Below the pieces are notes generated by a model. The model was not told the origin of the DNA. It was given only the letters and a program-made list of their open reading frames with translations, and did no database searches. Below are positions 1 to 12,653 of a stretch of DNA of 64,000 nt, in pieces (position 1 is the stretch's first letter; the number at the start of each line of letters is the position of its first letter). A program made the translations under genes and the position numbers. The DNA is from Hypoxylon rubiginosum. Taxonomy: Eukaryota > Ascomycota > Sordariomycetes > Xylariales > Hypoxylaceae. The stretch lies in contig CADCXA010000025.1 in NCBI GenBank assembly GCA_902806565.1, forward strand, positions 62,001 through 126,000, in the 5' to 3' direction.

Positions 1-1842
1 AAATGGACCTGAAGAATGCTTACTATCGTAGCCGAACCTACGGATGATCCTAGGTATAGAAAGCCGTACATGACCCTGGTTATACATGATCCTGATATAG
101 GAAGCCGTTTGCTTACTAGTTGGGCAAAATCCTAGTGTCCACCACTACAGACTTGATCAGATAATCAAAAATAGGTCTTCGCCGATCGCTGGCCAATATC
201 CTCGCAGCTTCGATGATGCTCTTTGCTATTCCTCTGTCGTAGGTTGATCGATACATTTGACGATTTGACCTAAGTAAATATTGACCTATTTATCTCCCAG
301 TGTATTTCTTAATGGGAGGTATGCTGATCCTAGATCAACACTGGCTATTTTGTCAAGTACATCAAGCAACGATAGATACATTAGGGGTAAATAATGGTAC
401 TCACGAGACGATGAAATAGAGACGACGAGAGCAGCATTACGGTCCGAATGAAAATGCTCGGTTGACTGTGATATATTCACTTGTGTAAAGGAAGAGAGGC
501 AACTGCTTTTCGACCAACTGAGATCCTCGTCATCCCGTCAACTTCAACTTATATAAGCGGACATCATCGTTCATTACGGCAACCGTACGTCCATCTATCT
601 ATGTGTATACATATTGCTGACTATCGTTACTATATCCGAGTTATCATAGAATATTGTGGAATCGTTGATTCGAACCGGTTGCTTCATGCTAAAGCTCGGA
701 TCCCGAACAGAACGTTGTTTCATCGCAAGAACACGTCTGCGTTAGTCACCTGGCTGCCTGGTACAAGAGGACTGCATACGCCAGTGCTCTGGTCGTATCT
801 CCCTTTGCGATAAATGTGGTTCACTTAGTCAAACATGTGACCGGCCAGAACAAAACGAGTAACCCCAAATACCCTATTAGTTTGGATGATTTTCAGCGTT
901 CAATATGACATGACTATGGTACAAACAGTAAGTGAAGGGCCAGTGTGACGCCGGATGCGAATGTGTTCCTCCTGTCCCTACTTTAGTTGCACCTAGCCTC
1001 GATTCGATCCCCCCTCGTGCTGGGAAGGGTATGTCGATGAAGAGGGATGGTATCTAGGAAACATCTGCAAAAATAACAAAAAAAGACCAGCTATCGCCGA
1101 GGCCCAGATGCTGCGCTACTTTCTCTTCCACAAAACTGAATAAAGAGGACCACCACCCTCCAGTAATTTTTGTCCTTTATCCACAGAAAAAGAATATCAA
1201 TACCTCCACTCCATCTACCGCAGCGAGGCCAGGTGGGTAACTAAAGGCAATGAACAAGAATCAGGTAGACGCGAAGGGGTTGTTTTTTTCCGGGTAAAGA
1301 AGCCTTTTCGTATCAACATGTCTCCCCTTCCCACGGGAGAGGGAGACTGTATCCGTGTATCAAGCTGCCAAGCTTTTATCACCAAATCAAAAAGGAAGTA
1401 GTAGTAAGGGATCAAGAGAAGAGCCCCCCATTAGACCGCATCGTTGCCCTATAGGACTCGGAAGTACCCCAATATTTGGCTTAGCAACGTAAAGGCTGGG
1501 TCAAGCAGTATCTGGTGGGTATCGTTCGAATCCGGGAATAGAGTATTAGCAGAATAGCGGGCGGGTGGAAGGCAGGCGTGGAAACGTGTATTATGGTATC
1601 GGAAGGTGGGACAGAATCGAGAATTATACACTCTTCTAGCTCCTCGTTCGGCAGCAGCGGCATAGAGTCGGCGGGTGGGAATCGAGTATAACGTAGGCCA
1701 GTAAGGAAATAGGTGTTGAGAAAGGCTGTCGTGACTTCGTCCTGGTAGCACTAGATCTACACGACCCAAAGCGCATAGCAGATTGAAATTAGTTCGAAAT
1801 ATTCATTCGAAAGGGTGACGGTGACGCTATTGTCAGTGTCCT
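1..1842. other. Intergenic, no gene supported
   Basis: Reading frames here are short, have no recognisable family and cannot be joined by convincing splice sites. The first ~110 bases hold an imperfect repetition of a GATCCT...GGAAGCCG-like phrase. The stretch lies downstream of the G-beta gene and probably contains its 3' UTR near 1.8 kb. Confidence 0.6.
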
Positions 1843-3167
1843 TTAGTATGCCCAAATTTTGAGCTGTGATTGGTTTGTCAGCTCATCTCCGTCTAGTTAT
1901 TCGATGTGACATCCGGTACTCACCACCGAGTCCCAAGAGCCCGTGCACAAGCTGATGCCATCGTTGCTAACGCCCAAGCAGCTCACACGATTCTCATGGC
2001 CAACCAGAGATCCAACCTTCTCTCCTCGCGTGACATCCCAAACCTATCAACCGTAAGCATGTGAAGATCGAACTCGGGTTACTGGATAGATATACCTTGC
2101 ATTCGAAGTCATCATAGCCAGCAAAGAGCAAGCGGCCAGAAACTGAGGTAGCCACAGACGTGATACCGCATAGAATAGACTCGGACTACGTTGTAAAGTC
2201 AGCATTTATCAAGCAAGACCTTCCAGTCCTATCTACTCACTCCATAAAGGTTGAGCTCTCGGTCAGCTCGGATATCAAAGAGCCTACACGTAGCATCATC
2301 AGAACCGGTAACAAACGAATGTCCATCCGGGAAAAACTGGATAGCGTTGATATCGGACTCGTGACCAGCGAATGTCTGCACAGCCTTGCCGGCGCGGATA
2401 TCCCATAACTTGGCAAAAGCATCACAAGCGCCGGAAATAAATGTATTTTGGTTTGTGGGGTTTAAGCTGATGCTCATGACGTCGCCGAGATGGTCGGCAA
2501 ACTCCATGACCTTGGTGCCGGTCTCGATATCCCATTTCATACAGGTCATGTCTCCGGACGAGGTGAGGATGCTTCGGTCGTTTATAAACCGGCAGCAAGA
2601 TAAGTAGCCAGCATGGCCAGATAGCTCGCGGGCGACGCGTGTTGGACCGTCTCGGTTTTGGTTTAGGTTGTAAATAGAACAAATATTATCGAGGCCACCG
2701 CAAGCGACATAGTTGCCGCTCGGGGCATAAGCGCAGGTCATAACCCAGGACGACCGCAAGGGGATGGCGTGGACTTTGTTCGTCGTGTAGGCATCCCAAA
2801 TGATCAGCTTTCCGTCTTGCGAAGCGGACACCAGATGTCTTCGGTCGGTAGACCAGTGCATGGCGTAGATCTTGGCAAGATGTCCCTTCAGCGTCCTCTT
2901 GGTCTTCATTAATTGGTTCTTAGGAATTGACTCGTGAGATTGCTGCGCGACGGCGCGAACTAGAAAAGATGCTCGGTCAGCTCCATCAAAGATATCGGAC
3001 ATTGACCATCAATTGCCGGGCGGGAGAAGATGCTTACGAGTGGTGTCGGCCAGTTCATCCTTCTTTCGCTTGATCCTATCCTTCAAGTTCTCAGCCTCGC
3101 GTCGCGCTTGTTGGATGCGCGCCTGCATGGCCTCGGGCGACACATCATTCGGCCGTTGCGAGTCCAT
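1843..3167 (-). CDS. gnb-1: Heterotrimeric G-protein beta subunit
   Basis: This is the beta subunit of a heterotrimeric G protein, a WD40 propeller that pairs with a gamma subunit at the plasma membrane and carries receptor signals for mating, growth and virulence. Five exons join in frame: 3167-3038, 2959-2241, 2185-2096, 2043-1924 and 1863-1843, giving 359 residues, the usual length in filamentous fungi. The N-terminus starts [15 protein letters not shown] and is followed by a basic/acidic heptad region that forms the coiled coil with gamma. Seven WD repeats follow, for example [21 protein letters not shown] and FDIRADREL, and the protein ends LKIWAY. The last coding exon is only 21 nt; its CAG acceptor and the ending LKIWAY-stop make it secure. 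Introns are 50-78 nt with normal consensus. More than 4 kb upstream is empty of genes, so the promoter could be long. Confidence 0.95.
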
Positions 3168-3695
3168 GGCGCGGGCGGATGTGTGTCAGGAAGGGAGAAG
3201 ACCAAGGAAGCAGCGAGAGAATTGAAAGGGCGGTGATGGACGACGGGTGTCGTCGTCTTCGTTGTCGTCGTCGTCGAGCGGTGTGGATGGATTGACTTGG
3301 GATTCGCGAATGGCGGAGAGGACACCGAAGGGGGTAAAAAAGGAGGGAAAAGGTGTGAGGTTGGATCAACTCGGGGTAAGGGTGAAGGGGAGGGAAGATG
3401 GAGTAGACAAGCTCCAGGGGGTCCCTTGTTGAGTTGCTCTGACCGGCGACAAGTACCTGGTAATTAAGGTGGTTTAAGAAAATAAAATGCCCCGGCTATC
3501 TAGGCTAGACTCGGAGAGAGTAGTCGTTAACGGAGAAGAGAGAAAAAAAAAAGAAAACGGAACGGTGCGTCGCCAGGGCGAAGATCGTTAGGTAGAGTAA
3601 ACCTTGGAAGTGTGGAGATGGAAGAGAAAGTAGCTTAAGGGGACTTGGGACTTTGGGACTTTGAGACTAGGACTTGTTAGGTCGTAGGTTGTTAG

Positions 3696-3728
3696 GTGGT
3701 AGACGTGGTAGACGTGGTAGACGTGGTA
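3696..3728. repeat. 9-nt tandem repeat (GTGGTAGAC)
   Basis: About 3.6 perfect copies of a 9-nt unit lie upstream of the G-beta gene. This is simple-sequence DNA with no assigned role. Confidence 0.85.
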
Positions 3729-5503
3729 TGTAGTAAAATGTGGTGAAAGGTAGGGGGAAAAGGGCAGTATGTCGACCAATATTTTTCGGGATGACTAGAC
3801 TACGTGAAATAATCAAGGACTAGAGAGGGAAGCTGGACGGAAGCTGGCGGCTGGTACTACAACCGACAAGAGAACAGAAAAAAATATTAGGCTACCTGGG
3901 ATGTTTCTCTCGCAATGTAGAAGGAGTAGGAGGTAATGAAGAGCAAGGACTAAAGGGTAGGTGAGTGGATAGGCGTGGGTAGCGTGGGTAGTGGGCGGTG
4001 GACAGTGGGTTAGTGGGCATAGGAGGTACCATAGCCTGTGGTTGTATGTAGGATGTAGGTACCTAAGCAGCTAAAGGTACTGCAATTCGCAATCCCAATC
4101 TTAGCACAGTACAAACTCGTCTGCAGATCACTTTTCGAACAAACATTACCTTACCTAATATACGTCCCAAGTATTATATTTTTCTACATACATAATGTAG
4201 CAACTCGTAAGCTTCAATATTATATAAGCATGGCCACATGTATATATCTTCATGTTTCGATATGCTTAGGTACTGAAAAAGCCTCGCCGGCAAAAAACGA
4301 CCCGCCTCGACGTAGTAGTGAATATTCTATACGTATAGATAATTCACGCTGAGTACCTGTCCTACCTATCTCTTAGGGATATACACACACACAAGTATTA
4401 CATGTCAGCATGTGTACATAGGTATACACATACATACACGTAGTAATATGCACATGCGGTAAGCGGCATGCAACCACTCAATAGATGCATGTAGGCACCT
4501 AACACTGTATAAACACTGTCCAGCAGCAGGACCTGTACTATGTACGATGCCTTCATTAGCTGAGGCACAGGGGGGAGAAAACATTGAAGGGAATAATAGG
4601 ACCAATCAGGTATTCCCTTTCGTTACCAGAAGTATTACGCCGCACGCGTATAGGCGCGCAGGTACTACCTTGGCCGAACAGGGTTACTTTACTTATATAA
4701 ACCATCGTCGACTACACAGGCATATACAGGCATATATGCACGATACATGTATCTATAATACATGTATCTATAAGAGGTAAGATAGGTACCTAGGTACATA
4801 TCTAGGGACATATAAAATGACAGACTGCAACGGGATGATAACGATAGTAGCGAGTAATAATTTGCACCTTTCTCATCCACCTAGCCAGCCCAGGGGAACT
4901 TTGACCGCCACGACCAAGTTGGCGGATCATATTGTCGGTAGTTGAAGATAAGGGCGTGATTCTCTTCAAGGTGTGCATATGCGTAGATGTATATGTATTA
5001 CGTGTAGTATATATGTATCATATATATCATTATCATGTGATTAACATATAATCAATAATCAATACCCTTCGTACTATATAAAAGTTACTGGAAGAAATAG
5101 GTACCACCTCGAACTTCGGATCGGGCCATGTCTCCTAGATTTCAGATTAAGAAAGTACCTAAGGTAGCCATTTCTCGTCTTGTCGTCAATCCTAATCCGG
5201 TCTCAATCTGACCGTCCGACCTGCCGATCCCATCTCCCCTGCACCCTGTATCCTTTTTTTTAATTCCTTCCTCTTTATCCGTCTAACAGGGATAGGCGTT
5301 AAGTGAGCTCTATCACTTACATGATTAGTGTACCTATTGTAGCTCTTTGCAGGCGAGGCGGGAGAGGGAAGGCTAACCCAGGCAGCCCAGGAGATGGTAA
5401 GAAGGGTAAACACAGTACGAAAATACAGTGTGTCCTGTTTGTTTCTTGTCTTTGTCTTTTAATTTCCTCTCTGCCTACGAACTGTCTGGCTGTATATACG
5501 AAG

Positions 5504-5533
5504 TACATTAATACATTAATACATTAATACATA
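5504..5533. repeat. 8-nt tandem repeat (TACATTAA)
   Basis: About 3.7 perfect copies of an 8-nt unit in intergenic DNA. Confidence 0.85.
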
Positions 5534-7216
5534 TCTACAGCTGAACAAGAGGCGGCTGATTCCCACACATATTACAGAAACACCGATTGATGGATATGGG
5601 TTGGGTATTCTTCTTGCTGACATTCTCCCAATATGTATTAATAACCTTCTCGCGTCTATCGTGGAACGTCGCTTTTCATGCTCGCGGCACGGCTTAAACA
5701 CGCTCATACCGAGAGCAGCCAGGGTCGATAACGATTGATAAAATCAACTTGGTTATTTTTATTACTATTTTCTTTTTCGCATAGATCCTCCCGAAACCAT
5801 AGGAGTAGAATCGAGCACCATGCAATCTCGCGTGGAGAAAGACACATCTGGAACCGTAGATCCTATGTCCCGAAGACGACGAAAATTCGCTTCTTCGTTC
5901 TTTTGTTGGGAGAGACTGATCAATTCGAGATCTATCTACAGGTTCTTCCGACCATTTTATAATGTTTATCGTCTTTTGTTTGCATACATACGACGTACCT
6001 ATTTCACATATCAACGAGCAATACTTCGTACTATTCATCATCCACCAAAGCATGATACGATATAATTTCCAACAAGACGGCCCCCTAACAAAAGGGGATT
6101 GGCAACCAACAAGCCTCCACCGCTACGAGCCACGAACCATACCTGTTAGGGGTTCTTACCTGTGGATACAGTTCCGTAACCAGTTCCGTAAACGATCCTG
6201 GGTGATGCCCCCGGTCGCGTTAGCCTTGACGGCCTCGTTAATGAGACATCCTCGCCTATGCAAGGTACTGACTGATTGGCATACCTCGGACCCGATAATG
6301 GATCGTCTCCCCAGCTCCTAACGTTAAGCCTAAGCTGGCTCCCATTACTACTGTATTACCTAGCTACCGGTTTACTCTCCTTTCCTAGGAGCAGAGACAA
6401 AGAAAGCTATGAGACTCAGGAGCGCTTCAATTAAGTTAATTTTCCGACGACCACCATATAAAAGAAACAATAAAACCCTAAGGATCTGTAAATCGGAGAG
6501 GGTTTTTGCCTCGGTGGACGTACTATACTACCCAGATACTATATGAGTAACAGTATCAATCCTCCCGTACGACTTTGAAAGCCTACCTAGGTACCAATCT
6601 AATCATGGGATGATTTAGGTGTTTACTTATATGTCGTGATCGACCGGGAAGATCTAACGTTGTGCAGATGGAGTTTCTAGAAGGGAGCTACTTTAACGAG
6701 GGAGGTATCGTTTCAGCTACAGTCCGCGAGACACTGTACAGCTCCTCGGCTACATAATCTCGACCGACACAGCCCTTGACATTACAGTATTCAGTAACAT
6801 CCCTTTTGAGCCTTTTCTAATGCTAGCAAGAGATGATTCTCGGGAGAGAAAAGAAAGGAGACTACACTAGGTACCATTAGTGATACAGGAGTTATAGAAG
6901 TACGTCTTCATTTCTGTCTACATCACAACTTATTAGTACGAACGGTAGATCGTGTATCGTATGCATAAGCCCGTTGCACCAATGGACCAATGGGGGCAAC
7001 TAGCTCGTAGTGGGTTCATCCTATGCGGAATGCTGAACTTCAAGCTTACCTTAGGAGGTATATAGTACGACCGACGGGCTTTGGCGATAGATATTTAGCG
7101 TACTCTCACTTTCTTATAAAAATAATAATAAAAGGGGCTCAGGTAGATAGAAACAAGTACCCTTGGATCTAGCATTGGGATACTGCTGATTAAGAGAGTC
7201 GAACCTCGAGAAAGCC

Positions 7217-8494
7217 ATGATGCAGGAACCTATATTGGACTTCAGGTCCATGCCCAAGATTGAGGTAATCGCACCAGTATAACGCACTGCGTCGAGTTAG
7301 CATCCTTCCACCCTTGTCACACACCATTTCACATCTCCCTAGTGAGATTCATATACCTCTCAGTCGCACTAACTCCGTGTCTTGCGACCAGCTCCACGCC
7401 CATCTGACAGGTAGCATCAGCCGGCAATGCCTACACGACATCTGGGAAAAGAAGAAGGGGGCCGGCGAGACGGATCTCGAAGACCCCTTAGTGGTGATGC
7501 CTCCAGGTAACCACAACTACGATCTGAAAACGTAAGGATTGCTAGATAGATGGAGCTGCATACGAGTGGGGAAAAAAAACTCATTGAAATCCAGTTTCTT
7601 CCCTCTGTTCTCCTCGTACATATACCACCTCGTCAACGACGCAGACTCTCTCGACTACTCTACCAGGTCAGTCGTCAGGGACTTCGCACGTGACGGCGTG
7701 GCCTATGTCGAGCTGAGGACGACGCCCCGGGCGATGCCCAATGCGGGCCTGGATAAGGCAGGCTACGTCTCGGCTGTGCTGCGAGCGATGGAGGCCGCAC
7801 AGCGGGAAGAGCCGGCGTTGCGCGCCCGTCTGATCTTGTCCATCGATCGGCGCAATAGCCGCGAGGAGGCGCACGAGGTCGTCGCGCTCGCCAAGAAATT
7901 CCGTAGCCGAGGCGTCGTAGCGATCGACCTCTGCGGCGACCCGACGAAGGGCGACGTCTCTACGTTCACAGGTGCCGTCCAGGAAGCCAAGGCGGCCGGG
8001 TTGAAGGTGACGATCCACTTCGCCGAAGCCGAAGCTAGCGCCAGCGATGCGGAACTGAGCACGATTATGAGCTGGATGCCGGATCGGCTGGGCCACGTCA
8101 TACACGTCCCGGCGGCGGTCAAGCGGCAGATCGCGACGCGGACGGGCATTGGGCTGGAGCTATGTCTCAGCTGCAACGTCCACGCCAAGATGATCGTCGG
8201 TAGTTTCGAGGCGCACCATTTCGGCGAGTGGTGGCGAGTTGAAGGGCCTATTGTCGTACCCTGTGTAGGTTGAGGCGTGCTTACCTTTGTCCAACCACGC
8301 ACCTTTCGGCTGACACGTAATGTTAGACTGACGATGTCGGCGTCTTCGGTAGTCCATTGTCGAACGAATGGGCGCTCATCCAACAGCATTTCAAGCTAGA
8401 GCGAGACGAAATTCTTGGGCTAGCAAAAAAGGGTATCGAAGTCATATTTGGGGGAGATGACGAGAAGGAGAGGCTACGGGAGATCATGTGGTAA
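7217..8494 (+). CDS. Adenosine deaminase-like protein (N6-methyl-AMP deaminase family)
   Basis: This is a metal-dependent purine deaminase of the ADA/ADAL family, predicted to be cytosolic. ADAL members hydrolyse N6-methyl-AMP to IMP; true adenosine deaminases and adenine deaminases are close relatives, so the substrate is inferred. Four exons join in frame: 7217-7264, 7392-7531, 7595-8264 and 8327-8494, giving 341 residues. Visible motifs are the zinc-binding LHAHLTGS (His18, His20), IHFAEA (His204 and catalytic Glu207), RLGHVIHV (His230), and TDDVGVF (Asp288/Asp289) at the start of the last exon. The family's usual KxELHxHLxG motif is split by the first intron. The codons of exon 3 are GC-rich, which produces long antisense frames that are not genes. 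The gene is tail-to-tail with acetoacetyl-CoA synthetase, with 275 bases between stop codons. Confidence 0.9.
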
Positions 8495-8769
8495 AAGACT
8501 ATCCTTGTTAGAAATAGCGAAGTTTGATATTCTTGAAGCGAATCTCTCGTGTAAGTCCGTCTCCTATCTGACTCCTTTCGTCTATCAGCTAACTTGTCCG
8601 CTCTACCAGATTTATGATCCCCCCCTTTAGTACCTATACAAATCATCCTAGTGTTTGTATGGAAGCCCCCTTTACGCCAACCCTTTGGATAATAGTAGGC
8701 TCGCCGGGTTGTCACTAGATAATTGACATTTGTTCTGTTGAGACTTGGTTACTGACACTGCGTGTCTTT

Positions 8770-11127
8770 CTAGTCATGCGTTGCCGCCCATTCTTTAAAC
8801 CAAACCAACGCCTCTGGGTTCGCCACGCTGGCATTAGTTTTAATGTTGATGCCTGAGAGAATCTGCTTGACCGCGACTTCGATCCTGGTAGACTATTAGC
8901 TATAACTCCGCAGTTAGTCGAAAGCAGCTGAACGTACTTCTTCCCATTTCCCGTCTTAGGTATGCCTGATCCGCACTCTTCTATTACACCGGGCACGTGT
9001 CGCGGGCTGAGTTCCTTTCGAATCACATCCTTGATTTCCTCGCGTAGTACAGGCGTGAAGGTCTTTCCTTCGGCCATGACGACGAACAGACAAACCGTTT
9101 CGTCGCGGTCCGTCTCCCGTCTCCGTCCAACGCACACTGCATCTTCAATCTCGCTCCCGAAGAACTTGGTTAGTACGTTATAAATCTCTGCACTACCAAA
9201 CCGAACACCGGCCGGCTTCAAGACGCCATCGCTACGCCCTAGCATGGTTAGTCCGCCTGTCTTGGGGTCGATCCGCACAAAGTCGCCGTGATGCCACACG
9301 CCGTCGAAGCGTTCGAAATAACTGCTACGATATTTGGATTCGCCATCGGAACCCCAAAAGGTTAGTGGCTGGCAGGGGAACGGCTTCGAGCATACCAACT
9401 CCCCGTCTTCACCAGGTGTAGGCTCGCCGCTGATGGAGTCTACTACGCCTATCGCCATGCCGAGCCCTCCGCACTGAATCTGGCCTGCATAGACGGGCAG
9501 TAGCGGGCACGGAGCGCCGAACAGCGAGATGATGTCGGTGCCACCCGTGATGGAAGCCAGATTAACATGAGTGGGGAATGCTTCATAGACGAAGGCGAAG
9601 GTCGACGGCGGCAGGGGCGAGGCTGTGGAGTAGATGGCTTGAAGGTGAGACAGGTCAAGCGACCGGACGGGGTAGATGCCGTTGCTCTCAAGCGTAGTGA
9701 GATACGCAGCTGATGTACCGAAGTGGGTTACTCGTAGCGACGAGAGCAGCTTAGGTAGTGAGAGATATCCGTGCGGCTTAAAGGGAGAACCCGAGTACAG
9801 GATCAAGGTTGTCCCGCAAGCCAGTGCCGATATACTCCAATGCCACATCATCCAGGACGTGGTGGTATAATAGAGCAGGGTCGAAGACGAGTCCAACGAG
9901 CAATGAAGAAAGTGTTCCTTCTTATGTTGGATTAACGTGCCTAATGCGGTATGTACGATTGCCTTGGGGAGGCCAGTAGTGCCACTAGAGTATAGAACGT
10001 AAAGGGGGTGCGACGGTGGGAGCCGTTCAAATCTCAAGGGCTCGTTGTTTGAACTGAGCCAACATTAACCTACGATGAATGACCTGAACATGACATACCT
10101 TAAGGGAATTCCTTACCTTTGCAGAAAACTTTCATATTCTTTGGCCACAAGTCCTTTCGAGGATAAATCCTCTAAGCCCAGGTCAATGTCTTGGACATTA
10201 TTTATCACGATGACGAGCCCAAGGCCCCTGGACTTGAGTTCTTCGACTACTTGCGAAGTCTTCTCCGCGCTAGACCACGACTTGCCATTGTATACGGTCC
10301 CGTTATCCGCAAACAGCACCTTGGGTTCAATTTGAACCAGCCTATCCAGGACGGCGCTCACTCCGTTATCCGGACTAATTCCGGTCCAAATGGCTCCGAT
10401 GGCGGCTGCGGAGAGCATTGCTACAAGAGCCTGCACGTGGTTAGAAACGAAACCAGCAACTACGTCGTTGGGCTTCAAGCCAGCGGCTCTCAGCGCGTTG
10501 GAGCACTGCCTCACGGCTTGCCGTAGTTGGGCCCATGTCGTCGACACGAGCTCCCCCTCGACTTCAGTAACGGTTATGACGGCATTAGAAGACTCTGAAT
10601 TGTGTGCATTTTCTGGGAACAACAGATTTTCTGCGAAGTTTAGGAGAGCCCCCGAGAAAAAGTCGGGCCTAGGGAACATAGATGCATCGTGCGGTAGGAC
10701 CTATAGAATATCACATTAGCTGTCAATCTATAAACTTATGAGGATTAATTAAATCGGAATCTACGAATTATCAAACATGGGTTGGCAGGTTGGTTTGCAG
10801 TGAATAGTGAATAGTGAATAGTGAGCACTGGAGACTAGTTGCCATGTAAGGGATATATGATGCCGTTTCATATTAAATGAAGTCAAAGATACCACCTACA
10901 CATGAATAAGGCCGAGACGCTCTGATGCCGCAGTATTGCCACACTTCTTCCCAGAAGGCCGAGACGTTCTCGATAGACCATTTATACAAGGCCGGATAGT
11001 CTTCAGTTTCAATATCATACTTGGCCTTCACATGCCGTAGAAACTTGTACATCTGGGTGGAAGAAGGATCCGGATGCCGCCATAACTCGGTTGCTACTGG
11101 CTTTGCGTCGACAGTCATTGCGGACAT
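8770..11127 (-). CDS. Acetoacetyl-CoA synthetase
   Basis: An ANL-superfamily acyl-adenylating enzyme that activates acetoacetate to acetoacetyl-CoA in the cytosol, feeding ketone-body carbon into sterol and lipid synthesis. Four exons join in frame: 11127-10900, 10700-10117, 10053-8938 and 8884-8770, about 680 residues, matching the family (~650-690). The N-terminal ACAS-type region includes ELWRHPDPSS, YKWSIENVSAFWEEVW and LNFAENLLFP. The AMP-binding P-loop is YSSGTTGLPKAIVH. Further motifs are ITGGTDIISLFG, the adenylation hinge region around RSDGVLKPAGVRFGSAEIYN, and the C-terminal lysine motif GIPKTGNGKK just before the last intron. The start at 11127 (MSAMTVDAK) was chosen because family similarity begins shortly after it; 11118 or an in-frame codon at 11256 are alternatives. 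Confidence 0.93.
10800..10824. repeat. 7-nt tandem repeat (GTGAATA)
   Basis: About 3.6 copies of a 7-nt unit inside the first intron of the acetoacetyl-CoA synthetase gene. Confidence 0.85.
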
Positions 11128-11972
11128 GTGAAATCGAAACTTGGGGGCGACCTGGGTACTAGTAACAAAGACAGTCGAGGTATTTTGGACGGAACCAAAC
11201 GTTCGAATGCTGTTAGTTGGAGTTGTTGAGCTCGTAAGCGTGGGAGTCGAGTACAAGCTACATGTGTCTGGGTATGGGTATACTGGAGGCCTGTATTACA
11301 TGTACCACATTAGGTTGTATGTAGTAAGTTCCGATGGGGACCCGGACCCAGGACCCAAGACTAAGTAAGGTAAGACGATTGAGAAACGACGTAGTCCGGC
11401 TATCTGATCTGAATAGAGTCGGGGCTTTCAGCTTCCTTTAGGTACCTACGTACTATATACCGACATATATCCTACGTATTACATATTGCATATTTGTACA
11501 TGTACGTCTTATACATCCTATACATCCTACACCTGAGAACGGTAAACTATTGAGTCACGATGCTAGTATGATATCAGCTCCGATGTTATCTTTAGAAACA
11601 CCCATAACTCACCTACAGACGTATGTCATTGTTGGCATGTTGGCCAATGTAGCAATGAGTCTCGAGACCAGAGACGAAAAGACCAGAGACCCGAGAGATC
11701 AAACGTCGAGTTGTTTTTTCCTTTGGTTGACAGAGGCTGATAGGTACGTAGCTCAAAACACCTCCGAGTAAGTGGGCAAATATAGATGCAGCTATGAATA
11801 TAATTTGCCACACAAGTCGGAGCACGTACAGGTCGAGCTGGTCGAGTCACGCACCCCAACCGTGCATTGTACATCGCATACCTATCGCTACCGGCTATCT
11901 ATCGCACACACCTATGGCACATCGAACATCGCACTCCCAGACTCCATACACCACACAGCCATACACCATACG

Positions 11973-12080
11973 CCATACAGCCATACAGCCATACAGCCAT
12001 ACAGCCATACAGCCATACAGCCATACAGCCATACAGCCATACAGCCATACAGCCATACAGCCATACAGCCATACAGCCAT
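11973..12080. repeat. 8-nt minisatellite, ~13.5 copies (CAGCCATA)
   Basis: There are 108 uninterrupted bases of an 8-nt unit without a single substitution, followed by one degenerate copy. The lack of decay suggests recent expansion or active slippage. Because 8 is not a multiple of 3, all three frames stay open and produce spurious repetitive peptides on both strands. Confidence 0.95.
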
Positions 12081-12407
12081 GCAGCTATAGACCCCAACCT
12101 TCCATTGCAGGTGTCTTATATCGAATAAGCTTTATAATCACGATAGGGCTGAGACGGGCGCACCTTACCCAATGTAACAAAATGTAACAAAATAGAGGCT
12201 AAGTTTTCCCGAGCTTCATAATTATAATCTTTTTCTTTTCTCCTATATTCATCATCATTCATCCTCGTCATGGTCTGATCTCTGGGGATCTACCATGTAC
12301 GTATGTACATACTGACATAGTAGGACCTGAGACCTAGGCAGCCTGGCAGCTAGGATCTGAGACCTGCCTTCGACCTGGACGACTATCCACCTCCTAGGTA
12401 GCCAAGC

Positions 12408-12653
12408 AGTCTGAGTCGAGAGATCATGGCGCAGTCTTGGCATTTAGATTTACCCACTTAAACTGGCCACACAAATGCAGCAGCGGAGCTACTGGTTGAC
12501 CCGATCCGATAAGCCAATCAGATGCATGATTTCATAGTCTCATTCAGCTTCGGACCGGATCAACTATAGTTACCGGGATGGGATAATTAAGTGGGTAGCT
12601 TCAGTGGGTAAATCCAAATGCCAAGACTGCGCCATTATCTCTCGACTCAGACT
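12408..12653. mobile_element. MITE-like non-autonomous DNA transposon
   Basis: The two ends form terminal inverted repeats of 51 bases (12408-12458 and 12603-12653), identical at 49 of 51 positions, beginning AGTCTGAGTCGAGAG. The direct repeat GCCAAGC flanks the element at 12401-12407 and 12654-12660, consistent with a 7-bp target duplication. If the true end includes one or two more bases, the duplication would be 5 or 3 bp. The total is 246 bp with no coding capacity, which fits a miniature inverted-repeat element mobilised in trans. The superfamily is not assignable by eye. Confidence 0.8.

Larger units (their letters stand above)
3168..7216. other. 4 kb intergenic, no gene supported
   Basis: This lies upstream of both the G-beta gene (minus) and the deaminase gene (plus), so it is a divergent promoter region. 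It has purine/pyrimidine-biased tracts near 3240-3600, short tandem repeats and many TACCTAGGTA-type palindromic words near 4.7-4.8 kb. No frame shows a recognisable domain or a spliceable continuation. Long non-coding transcripts cannot be excluded. Confidence 0.55.

Noticed and set aside
5962..6321. 119-codon plus-strand frame
   Set aside because: Biased composition, no domain, no neighbouring exons with matching splice phase.
7763..8389. 208-codon minus-strand frame opposite the deaminase gene
   Set aside because: It is a shadow of GC-rich codons on the plus strand; it has no domain, and the plus strand carries the catalytic motifs and consistent splicing.
11772..12187. Repetitive AIQPYSHT and MAVWLYGC peptides
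   Set aside because: Produced in all frames by the 8-nt satellite; not a CRISPR array or a repeat protein gene.
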